Assembly: GCA_902801175.1 (NCBI GenBank)
Contig: CADCHF010000001.1
Coordinates: 62,001 to 126,000 of the forward strand
Source of the DNA: an uncultured Coriobacteriaceae bacterium
GTDB taxonomy: Bacteria > Actinomycetota > Coriobacteriia > Coriobacteriales > Atopobiaceae
Direction: 5' to 3'
Length of the DNA stretch: 64,000 nucleotides
Below are positions 33,592 to 42,300 of the stretch, in pieces. The first letter of the stretch is position 1; each line of letters starts with the position of its first letter. The notes under the pieces were generated by a model. The model was not told the origin of the DNA, made no database searches, and saw nothing but the letters and a program-made list of their open reading frames with translations. A program made the translations under genes and the position numbers.

Positions 33592-35814
33592 GTGAAGATC
33601 ATCAAGCGCAACGGTGCCGAGGTCACCTTTGACCTCTCAAAGATCGAGAACGCCATTAAGGCCGCCAACCGCGAAGTGCCCGAGGACGAGCGCCTAGGCG
33701 AGCGCGAGATTAAGTTTGCCTCCCTCAACGTCGAGGACAAGTGCAAGGTCGCTGGCCACACCGTTACCGTCGAAGAGATTCAGGACCTCGTCGAGGATCA
33801 GCTCATGGCTCTCGATCGCTTTGCCGTGGCACGCAAGTACATCATCTATCGCTACGAGCAGAACAAGAAGCGCCACAAGAACACGACCGACGACAAGATC
33901 TTGGCCCTCATCGAGTGCGTCAACGAGGAAGTCAAGCAGGAGAACTCCAACAAGAACCCCACCGTCGTGAGCGTTCAGCGCGACTACATGGCCGGCGAGG
34001 TCTCCAAGGACCTCACCATGCGCACGCTGCTTCCGGCAGACGTTGTGGACGCCCACGACAAGGGCATCATCCACTTCCATGACGCCGACTACTTTGCCCA
34101 GCACATGCACAACTGCGACCTCGTGAACCTCGAGGACATGCTGCAGAATGGCACCGTCATCAGCGGTACCCTCATCGAGAAGCCGCACAGCTTTAGCACC
34201 GCCTGCAACATTGCCACGCAGATCATTGCCCAGGTTGCCTCCACGCAGTATGGCGGTCAGTCCATCAGCCTCACGCACCTTGCCCCCTTCGTGGACGTCT
34301 CCCGCAAGAAGATTCGCCGCTCGGTCTACGCCGAGATGGAGACCATCGGTTTCCAGGCCACCAAGGAGCAGATCGACGTCATGGTCGAGAAGCGCCTGCG
34401 CGAGGAGGTCGCCCGCGGCGTCCAGACCATCCAGTACCAGGTTGTCACCCTCATGACCACCAACGGCCAGGCGCCGTTCATCACGGTGTTCATGTACCTC
34501 AACGAGGCCCGCAACGCCCAAGAGAAGGCCGACCTCGCCCTCATCATCGAGGAGATGCTCAAGCAGCGCCACCAGGGCGTCAAGAACGAGAAGGGCGTCT
34601 GGATCACCCCCGCCTTCCCCAAGCTCATCTACGTGCTCGAGCCCGACAACCTGACCGAGGGCACCCCGTACTTCTACCTCACCAAGCTCGCCGCCAAGTG
34701 CACCGCAAAGCGCATGGTTCCTGACTACATCTCCGAGAAGAAGATGTTTGAGTACAAGCTCTCCAAGGGCGAGACCGAGGGCAACGGTGACTGCTACACC
34801 TGCATGGGCTGCCGCAGCTTCCTCACACCCGACCGCTCGGGCAACGGCTACAACAACGTGGCCAAGGCCAAGAACTACGAGCCGGGCAAGCCCAAGTACT
34901 ACGGCCGCTTCAACCAGGGCGTCGTGACCATCAACCTGCCCGACGTGGCCCTCTCCTCCTCGGGCGACATGAAGCGCTTCTGGGAGATCTTTGACGAGCG
35001 TCTCGACCTCTGCCACCGCGCTCTGCGCGCCCGCCACGAGCGCCTCAAGGGCACCGTTTCCGACGCGGCCCCCATCCTGTGGCAGTACGGTGCCCTCGCA
35101 CGCCTCGACAAGGGCGAGACCATCGACAAGCTGCTCTACGGCGGCTACTCCACTATCAGCCTGGGCTACGCCGGCCTCTACGAGTGCGTCAAGTACATGA
35201 CCGGCTACAGCCACACCGACCCCAAGGCCACCGAGTTTGCCCTCTCGGTCATGCAGCACATGAACGACAAGTGCACCGAGTGGAAGATGGCCGAGGACAT
35301 TGACTACTCCGTCTATGGCACGCCCATCGAGTCGGTCACCTACAAGTTTGCCAAGTGCCTGCAGCGTCGTTTTGGCATTGTGCCGGGCATCACCGACAAG
35401 GGCTACATCACCAACAGTTATCACGTGCATGTGACCGAAGAGATTGACGCCTTCACCAAGCTGAGCTTTGAGAGCGCCTTCCAGCGCCTCTCCCCCGGCG
35501 GCGCCATCTCCTACGTCGAGGTTCCCAACATGCAGGACAACCTCGAGGCCGTCATCAGCGTGATGCAGTACATCTACGACAACATCATGTACGCCGAGCT
35601 CAACACCAAGAGCGACTACTGCCAGGTGTGCGGCTATGACGGCGAGATCCAGATTGTTGAGGACGACGGCAAGCTGGTGTGGGAGTGCCCGTGCTGCGGC
35701 AACCGCGACCAGAACAAGATGAACGTTGCTCGTCGTACCTGCGGCTACATTGGCACCCAGTACTGGAACCAGGGCCGCACCCAAGAAATCAAGGATCGCG
35801 TGCTGCACTTGTAA
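33592..35814 (+). CDS. nrdD: Anaerobic ribonucleoside-triphosphate reductase
   Basis: Makes dNTPs from NTPs using a glycyl radical; works only without oxygen. 740 residues from the GTG at 33592 (AGGAGA 6 nt upstream). N-terminal ATP-cone (KIIKRNGAEVTFDLSKIENAI), the barrel core, a zinc site with CQVC and CPCC near the end, and the glycyl-radical block RTCGYIG with Gly718. The activase gene nrdG follows about 230 bp downstream. An upstream in-frame ATG at 33538 is less likely. Confidence 0.97.
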   Translation: MKIIKRNGAEVTFDLSKIENAIKAANREVPEDERLGEREIKFASLNVEDKCKVAGHTVTVEEIQDLVEDQLMALDRFAVARKYIIYRYEQNKKRHKNTTDDKILALIECVNEEVKQENSNKNPTVVSVQRDYMAGEVSKDLTMRTLLPADVVDAHDKGIIHFHDADYFAQHMHNCDLVNLEDMLQNGTVISGTLIEKPHSFSTACNIATQIIAQVASTQYGGQSISLTHLAPFVDVSRKKIRRSVYAEMETIGFQATKEQIDVMVEKRLREEVARGVQTIQYQVVTLMTTNGQAPFITVFMYLNEARNAQEKADLALIIEEMLKQRHQGVKNEKGVWITPAFPKLIYVLEPDNLTEGTPYFYLTKLAAKCTAKRMVPDYISEKKMFEYKLSKGETEGNGDCYTCMGCRSFLTPDRSGNGYNNVAKAKNYEPGKPKYYGRFNQGVVTINLPDVALSSSGDMKRFWEIFDERLDLCHRALRARHERLKGTVSDAAPILWQYGALARLDKGETIDKLLYGGYSTISLGYAGLYECVKYMTGYSHTDPKATEFALSVMQHMNDKCTEWKMAEDIDYSVYGTPIESVTYKFAKCLQRRFGIVPGITDKGYITNSYHVHVTEEIDAFTKLSFESAFQRLSPGGAISYVEVPNMQDNLEAVISVMQYIYDNIMYAELNTKSDYCQVCGYDGEIQIVEDDGKLVWECPCCGNRDQNKMNVARRTCGYIGTQYWNQGRTQEIKDRVLHL

Positions 35815-35832
35815 GTCTTTTTCACCTGTACG

Positions 35833-35912
35833 GGGAGGTCCCCCTTCCTCTGCGCTCACCTTCGCGCCAAGAGCGGGCGCTCAGAAGTCGCGCTGAGGGA
35901 GGGGGACCTCCC
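35833..35912 (+). promoter_or_regulatory. Large hairpin between nrdD and nrdG
   Basis: 23-bp arms 35833-35855 and 35890-35912 (21 of 23 matched; GGGAGGTCCCCC core) enclose a 34-nt loop. It is followed by TTATTCC, not a clean T-run. It may attenuate nrdG relative to nrdD or protect the nrdD mRNA 3' end. Confidence 0.6.
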
Positions 35913-36044
35913 TTATTCCACCAGAGTCGCAGCACGCGTAGGCCTAGCACGGCTTAACGACTTGAGATGACTTGCCGCACGCATGCTGCTTTAACAAGCA
36001 GATTTGCCACAATTGAGAACGCGTTTGCGGGATATGGGAGAGGT

Positions 36045-36593
36045 ATGAACTACGCAGAGATCAAGTACTGTGACATTGCAAACGGCGTGGGCGTGCGTAC
36101 CACTCTTTTTGTCTCTGGATGCACGCATCATTGCCCTGGATGCTTTCAGCCGCAGACGTGGGACTTTGCCTTTGGCAAAGCCTATACGGACGAGGTCGCA
36201 GACGCCATTGTTGAGAGCCTAAAGCCGGCATACGTAGCAGGTCTCACGCTGCTGGGCGGCGAGCCCATGGAGCCCGAGAACCAGCGTGCCCTCGTGGGGC
36301 TGGTCGAGCGCGTGCGCCAAGAGCTGCCCAACAAGTCCATCTGGTGCTACACCGGAGACGTGCTAGAGGACCTGCTCAGCGAAAAGAGCCCTCGTCGCAC
36401 CGAGGTCACAGACCGCATACTCGCCTGCATCGACGTGCTCGTGGACGGGTCCTTTGTTTTAGAGAAGAAGGACATCAGCCTGCGCTTTAGGGGCTCGTCA
36501 AACCAGCGCCTCATTGACCTGCCAGCAACGCTCAAGAGCGGAAAGATTGTTCCCTGGGAAGACGAGCCCATCTTTGCCACGCATGCCTGGTAA
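36045..36593 (+). CDS. nrdG: Anaerobic ribonucleotide reductase activating protein (radical SAM)
   Basis: Creates the glycyl radical on NrdD by SAM cleavage. 182 residues. The iron-sulphur triad is Cys26, Cys30 and Cys33 in CTHHCPGC; the TLLGGEPM and SIWCYTGD blocks are typical. GGGAGAGG lies just upstream of the ATG at 36045, which gives the normal family N-terminus MNYAEIKYCD. Confidence 0.96.
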   Translation: MNYAEIKYCDIANGVGVRTTLFVSGCTHHCPGCFQPQTWDFAFGKAYTDEVADAIVESLKPAYVAGLTLLGGEPMEPENQRALVGLVERVRQELPNKSIWCYTGDVLEDLLSEKSPRRTEVTDRILACIDVLVDGSFVLEKKDISLRFRGSSNQRLIDLPATLKSGKIVPWEDEPIFATHAW

Positions 36594-36683
36594 CTGCAGC
36601 CACGAAGCTTTCTCGCCCGCCGGCGCTCCTGTGTACCGGCACGCCACAGTCGCCAACGCGAGCGCTCAAAAGAGCCAGTAAAT

Positions 36684-36712
36684 GATTGGGCCGTCCTTGG
36701 GGCGGCCCAATC
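36684..36712. terminator. Hairpin between convergent nrdG and membrane-protein gene
   Basis: 10-bp stem GATTGGGCCG/CGGCCCAATC, 9-nt loop. T-tracts on both sides are weak, so it may be a bidirectional terminator of moderate strength. Confidence 0.65.
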
Positions 36713-36757
36713 TCATGGCATACGAATTTGGTTATGGGGACTAGCTATTGAGGCGCC

Positions 36758-37297
36758 CTAGCCATCGAGAACATCAAAGCGATTGATGCGCATCAGAATC
36801 CGCTCGATATCCAGCATCCCCGAAATGCCCAGCACGGTACCGTCCTGGTCCTCGATCATGAGGTCATACATTCCCTCTGCCATGGTGGACGGCGTTCGCC
36901 GCATGTGGCGGATGTTTCTGTAAAAGATCGTGTGCGTCCTGCCAAACGCCGGCTTGATGACCATCCTGTCGGAATAGGCCATCACGCGATAGCGACTCAA
37001 GGCGATAACCGCCACGAGGAGCGACACCTCAAAGGACACAAAGAACCAGAGTGGCACCCTGGGGTCGGTTGCAAAGACTCCCAGTTGGCTGAGCCAACCG
37101 CTCAAGCAGCCAAGCACCGCCATAAAGACCATGACAAGCGTCAGCGAGCGCGAGGCGACCTGCGAGACGGCATAGGTGTCATGGTGCAGGTGATGTCGTT
37201 CGGCAAGGCTCTCACCAGACAGCATCGCCATGAGCGCCGCAACCACGGGAGGGGTAACGACACCAAGGGTAAGCTGCAAGACGGTGAACGACCACAT
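36758..37297 (-). CDS. Hypothetical membrane protein
   Basis: 179 residues with three or four hydrophobic segments and a cytoplasmic C-terminal part of mixed beta character (YRVMAYSDRMVIKPAFGRTHTIFYRNI, resembling a PH-like or DUF-type fold). Family not recognised. The start at 37297 is uncertain because the frame is open upstream into pepT; the chosen ATG lies 13 bp beyond the pepT stop, so it is likely co-transcribed. Confidence 0.72.
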   Translation of the reverse strand: MWSFTVLQLTLGVVTPPVVAALMAMLSGESLAERHHLHHDTYAVSQVASRSLTLVMVFMAVLGCLSGWLSQLGVFATDPRVPLWFFVSFEVSLLVAVIALSRYRVMAYSDRMVIKPAFGRTHTIFYRNIRHMRRTPSTMAEGMYDLMIEDQDGTVLGISGMLDIERILMRINRFDVLDG

Positions 37298-37310
37298 GGC
37301 TACTTGGCCC

Positions 37311-38558
37311 TTATCCCTCCTGCTCCACCGCAAACCTGGCAACAAGACGCTCGAGCATGTCGACTGTGCGCTCAAGGCTGCGAACGGGCACAAACTCTCG
37401 AACTGAGTGCATATTGTAGCCACCCGTAGCCAAGTTGGGACACGGGAGCCCACGGAAGGTGAGCTGGGCGCCGTCGGTACCCCCACGAACGGGCTCGACC
37501 CACGGCTCGATGCCCACCTCGCGGTTTGCCTCAAGCGCATTCTCAATGAGGAACTCGCGGCCCGCAAAGTGCTCGGCCATGTTGCGATACTGCTCGCGCA
37601 CGCGCACGCGCACCGTATCTGCACCATACTGGCTGTTAAGGAAGCTGGCAATATCGCGGAGCGTCTGCTCGCGCGCGGCAAGGCGGTCGTTGTCAAAGTC
37701 ACGCAGGATGAACGCGAACTTTGCCCCTGCGGAGGTTCCCTCGATGCTATACGGATGATAGAAGCCCTCGCGCCCGCACGTGTGCTCGGGACGCTCCGCA
37801 GCAGGCACCATGGAGAGGAACTGCGCTGCGACCGTCATTGCGTTGACCATGATGCCCTTGGCCGAGCCAGGGTGGACCATAACGCCCTGTACCTCGACCG
37901 TCGCCTCGGACGCGCTGAAGCACTCATACGAGAACTCGCCCAGCGGTCCCCCGTCCACGGTGTAGGCCCACGTTGCCCCAAAGCTCTCGAGATCGAGCAG
38001 GCTGGCACCGTGACCAATCTCCTCGTCGGGGACAAAAGCGACCTTGATGCAGGGATGCGCAAGCTCGGGATGCTCCTTGAGACGGGCAACGAGTGCCATG
38101 ATCTCGGCAACTCCAGCCTTGTCGTCCGCAGAGAGCAATGTTGTGCCATCGGAGCACACGATGTCCTGCCCGGCAAGGTCGTTGAGGTCTGGCACCTCCG
38201 CAGGAGACGTCGAGACCTCAAGCCCGTCGACCACTCCCATGACAAGCGGACCGCCTTCGTAGTGCACCACATGGGGCTTCACGCCGTCACCCGGAGCGTC
38301 GGGCGAGGAGTCGATGTGCGCAAGCAGGCCGAGCGCAGGAAGGCCCTGGGCTCCGTCGGATGCCGGAAGTGACGCCGTTACATATGCGTGCTCATCGACC
38401 GTCACGTCATCCAGACCAAGGGCCTCAAGCTCCTCAGCCAAAAGACGTGCCATATCGTGCTCGCACGGTGCAGAGGGTACCTGGTCCTCTGGCGCCTGCG
38501 GGTCCGACTGCGAACTCACCTGCACGTAGCGCATGAAGCGCTCCAAGACGTCACTCAA
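37311..38558 (-). CDS. pepT: Peptidase T (tripeptide aminopeptidase)
   Basis: Zinc-dependent M20B peptidase removing N-terminal residues from tripeptides. 415 residues: metal site LLAHIDSSPD, TTLLSADDKAG, catalytic PDEEIGHG, and the late His in GYNMHSVREFVP. The start codon is TTG (38558) with AGGAG 7 nt upstream; no better start exists nearby. It sits between the RDD gene (14 bp upstream) and the membrane gene, forming a three-gene unit. Confidence 0.95.
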   Translation of the reverse strand: MSDVLERFMRYVQVSSQSDPQAPEDQVPSAPCEHDMARLLAEELEALGLDDVTVDEHAYVTASLPASDGAQGLPALGLLAHIDSSPDAPGDGVKPHVVHYEGGPLVMGVVDGLEVSTSPAEVPDLNDLAGQDIVCSDGTTLLSADDKAGVAEIMALVARLKEHPELAHPCIKVAFVPDEEIGHGASLLDLESFGATWAYTVDGGPLGEFSYECFSASEATVEVQGVMVHPGSAKGIMVNAMTVAAQFLSMVPAAERPEHTCGREGFYHPYSIEGTSAGAKFAFILRDFDNDRLAAREQTLRDIASFLNSQYGADTVRVRVREQYRNMAEHFAGREFLIENALEANREVGIEPWVEPVRGGTDGAQLTFRGLPCPNLATGGYNMHSVREFVPVRSLERTVDMLERLVARFAVEQEG

Positions 38559-38572
38559 AACAGACTCCTAAC

Positions 38573-39172
38573 TCACTCGTTGGTATAGACCCACGTGCCC
38601 GCCATCACGTCATGCAGGGCACGACGCTCCCCATCGCGAAACACCCGCAGGGCGGACACAATGCTGACCGCACCGCCCAACAGGGCAAATGCGCTCGAAG
38701 AAGCCCCTCCGCTCGTTAGCTCGAGGAGCTGGATAACAAAAGAAGAGTTGATGCTGAAGAACGTCTCCACAAAGACCATGAAGGCCCAGCGGATCATGAG
38801 GGCCTTGAGCGACGCGGGCGACCCATCGAGCATGACCACCTCAATGCCCGCGAGCCGCTTGCCGACCGTCTGTCCAGGCCACAACTTGAGCGGCACGATG
38901 ACAAAGTAAGCAAACGAGATGACAAACGACAGCAGCACAACGCCCGTAAGCTGCAGGATGCTCAATCCCCCAGTAATCAGGGTGGAGAGATCCCCAATCG
39001 TCCCCGCTCCTATGATGGAACCAACGATGCTCAATGGCAGCATCGACGCAATTCCACCCAACAGATAGTCGCTGATAAACGCCAGTACCCGTTTGGCGAT
39101 AGGACTCTGCTCGATACGACTCGTGACTTGCTCGATCCAGCGGCGGCTGGCAGCTCCCTCAAACGCTGACAC
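38573..39172 (-). CDS. RDD-family membrane protein
   Basis: 199 residues. The RDD pattern is present: an Arg near the first helix (SPIAKRVLAFISDYLLGG), an Asp pair in that helix, and GQTVGKRLAGIEVVMLDG. Three to four membrane segments. RDD proteins are of mixed or unknown function, some linked to ion or compound transport. The start is GTG at 39172 with AAGGAGG upstream. Likely operon with pepT. Confidence 0.88.
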   Translation of the reverse strand: MSAFEGAASRRWIEQVTSRIEQSPIAKRVLAFISDYLLGGIASMLPLSIVGSIIGAGTIGDLSTLITGGLSILQLTGVVLLSFVISFAYFVIVPLKLWPGQTVGKRLAGIEVVMLDGSPASLKALMIRWAFMVFVETFFSINSSFVIQLLELTSGGASSSAFALLGGAVSIVSALRVFRDGERRALHDVMAGTWVYTNE

Positions 39173-39272
39173 CCGAACCTCCTTGTCTTGTTGACATACG
39201 CTGCTGGTTTCAGCATTTATGCGGAATACCTACTCTAGCGCACGTCATGTTTCTCACAAACATTTTCACAGA

Positions 39273-39312
39273 GAAAGGCACCGGCCACCTACATTTGCGA
39301 CCGGTGCCTTTC
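39273..39312 (-). terminator. Terminator-like hairpin after the dehydratase gene
   Basis: 12-bp perfect stem GAAAGGCACCGG/CCGGTGCCTTTC, 16-nt loop, 19 bp beyond the stop of the giant dehydratase gene. The stem ends in TTTC on the plus strand; T-run on the minus strand is poor. Confidence 0.7.
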
Positions 39313-39330
39313 CTAAGCACCCCATCTTGG

Positions 39331-42300
39331 CTAGCCCGCAACTCCCGCGCGTCGCTTCGCCTCCTCAATCTGGGCAAGCTGTGCGGCCGAAAGCTCAATG
39401 GGGCCTGCGGTCTCGCCTCTCGCGTCCACGTCGTCGCCCTCGAGCACAAACGCGCCCTTCTCGCGGAGGTTCTCCTTGGCCACGCTGATCATGAGCTTGA
39501 TGCGGTTGAGCTGGTTGACCTCGCTCGCGCCAGGATCGTAGTCCACGGCAACGATGTTGCTCTCGGGGTAGAGCTGGCGCAGGCGCTTGATGACCGACTT
39601 GCCCACCACGTGATTGGGAAGGCAGGCAAAGGGCTGCGCGCACACGACGTTAGGCGTGCCGCTCTCAATGAGCTCGATCATCTCGGCGGTAAGCAGCCAG
39701 CCCTCACCCATGTTGTTGCAGAGCGACAGCACGTGGGTGGCCTTCTCGGCCAGCTCGTAGATGGAGGGATACGGCTCAAAGCGCGTCGTCTTGGCGAGCA
39801 TCTTGTTGATGCGCTCGCGCACCGACTCAACAAGTGCAATCTCGGCACGAGCGGTAACCCGCTTTTGGGCACTCGTACCAAGCTCGTGGGCCATGTTGAT
39901 CTCGTGCGACATGGCCATCGTGAAGAAGTCGAGCAGGCAAGGCACGTTGGCTTCGCAGCCCTCCTCCTCAATCACCTTGATGAGCTCGTTGTTTGCCGTT
40001 GGGTGGAACTTAACTAGGATTTCTCCAACCACGCCCACGCGCGGCTTGCTGCGGTCGTTTGTGAGCGGCAGGGCCTCAAAGGCGTCGATGGTGTCCTGGC
40101 ACATGCGATAGAAGCTCCTGCGGCTCATCGTGGGAACCGAGGTACGCGCCCTGCGCATGAACGCTCCATAGAGGCGCTCTGCCGCACCCTTCTCGCTCTC
40201 GTAGGGACGCGTGCGATAGAGCAGCTGCATAATGAGGTCACCATAGATGATGGCGTAGAGCGCATGCATGAGCATGTTGGGCTTAAGCAGCGAGAAACCA
40301 GAGTTGTTCTCGTCGAGGTTGCCTGCCAGCGAGAGCGAGATGACCGGAACCTCTGGATGGCCAGAGTCCCTGAGCGCCTTGCGAATGAGGCCAATGTAGT
40401 TGGTCGCACGGCAGCCACCACCGGTCTGCGAGATGAGCACGGCGGTACGCGTGAGGTCATACTCGCCCGAAAGCACGGCGTTGATCAGCTGTCCGCACAC
40501 AAGGATCGACGGATAGCAGATGTCGTTGTTCACATACTTGAGGCCCGCGTCAACGGCATCGTGGTCAACGGAGGGCAGAAGCACCACGTTGTATCCAGCC
40601 GCGCGCAGCACTGCCTCGACCAGCTCAAAGTGAATGGGCGACATCTGCGGGCACAGGATGGTGTAGCCCGCGTCCTGCATCTCCTTGGTGTAACGGACCT
40701 TCTCAAAGGCCGCGCTCGAGGCCTTGCGGTAGACAGGGGTGCGACGGCTGGGGCTGCTCTCGCGGGCATGCTCAAGGGAGCCATCGGCCATGTACACACC
40801 CTCGGGAGCGACCTCGCTCACCAGGCCCTCCGCGGCCTTGCGCTCGAGCTCGCTTTGACGCTCGACGAGCGCAGCCATGAGCGAGCGCACGCGGATGCGG
40901 GCCGCGCCGAGGTTTGAGACCTCGTCGATCTTGAGGGCGGTGTAGATCTTGCCGCTCGCCTCAAGGATCTCTTGCACCTGGTCGGTGGTAAGGGCGTCGA
41001 GCCCGCAGCCAAAGCTGTTGAGCTGGATAAGGTCAAGGTCGTTGCGCGAGGCCACAAAGCGCGCCGCGCGATACAGGCGGGCATGGTACATCCACTGGTC
41101 AACCACGCGAATGGGGCGCTCGGGCCGCATCTTGTGTGCCACGGAGTCCTCGGTGAGCACCGCAAACCCAAAGCCGTTCACCAGCTCGGGGATGGCATGG
41201 TTGATCTCGGGGTCATTGTGGTACGGGCGGCCAGCCAAAACGATGCCGTGACGGCCGGTACGCTCGATCCAGCTCAGGACCTCATCGCCCTTGCGGTGCA
41301 TCTGGTCCTTAAACTCCTCGTCCGCAGCCCAGGCGTAGTTGACCGCCTCGTCAATCTCGGCGCGGGTGATATGCTCCCCACGCACGCGGCCCTTGCCCTT
41401 GGCCGCATCGGCCTCGCGCTGCTCGCTCACGACCTCGTAGAGGCGACGCTTGAGCTCACGCTTGTTGTCATATGGCATGAAGGGCGCCAGATACTCGACC
41501 GAGTTGTCGGCAAGCTCGTCCATGTTGAGCTCGAGCGTCTGCGGATAGCTCATGACAATGGGACAGTTGTAGTGGTTGGTGGTCGTCTCGTCCTCGGTGC
41601 GCTCCCACCTCACGCAGGGCATCCAGATGAAGTCTGGGTCCTTGGACAGGAGGTTCATCACGTGGCCGTGACTGAGCTTGGCCGGGTAGCAGACGCTCTC
41701 GGAGGGCATCGACTCAATGCCTGCCTCGTAGGTCTGCTTGTTGGTCTGGTCGGAGAGCACCACGGCAAAGCCGAGCTTGGTAAAGAACGCATGCCAGAAC
41801 GGATAGTTCTCGTACATGTTGAGCGCACGGGGAATGCCCACCGTGCCGCGTGGCGCGTTCTCGGGGCTTAGGCACTCACGGTCAAAGAGCAGCTCGTTCT
41901 TGTATTTGAAGAGGTTTGGAGCCTCCTCGCCCTTTGAGCGCGTCTTGCCGGCGCCCTTCTCGCAACGGTTGCCCGTGATAAAGCGGCGGCCACCACCAAA
42001 GTCGCTCACCGTGAGCAGGCAGTTGTTGGAGCAGCGGCCACAGTGAACCTGACGCTGCTTGACTTGCAGGTTGTCGATCTCGTCGCGCGAGAGCAGGCCC
42101 GAGACGCCGTCCTCCCCCGCGCGGTCACGTGCGAGCAGGGCGGCACCATAGGCGCCCATCACGCCCGCAATGTCGGGACGGATGACGTCGCGGCCCGTGA
42201 GCAGCTCAAAGGCGCGCAGCGTGGCATCGCTCATAAAGGTTCCGCCCTGCACCACCACGTCTGCGCCAATCTGGTCGTAGTCGCGCAGCTTGATGACCTT

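Noticed and set aside
33694-35859. Minus-strand frame of 721 codons opposite nrdD
   Set aside because: Val/Leu/Gly/His-rich shadow of nrdD with no domains.
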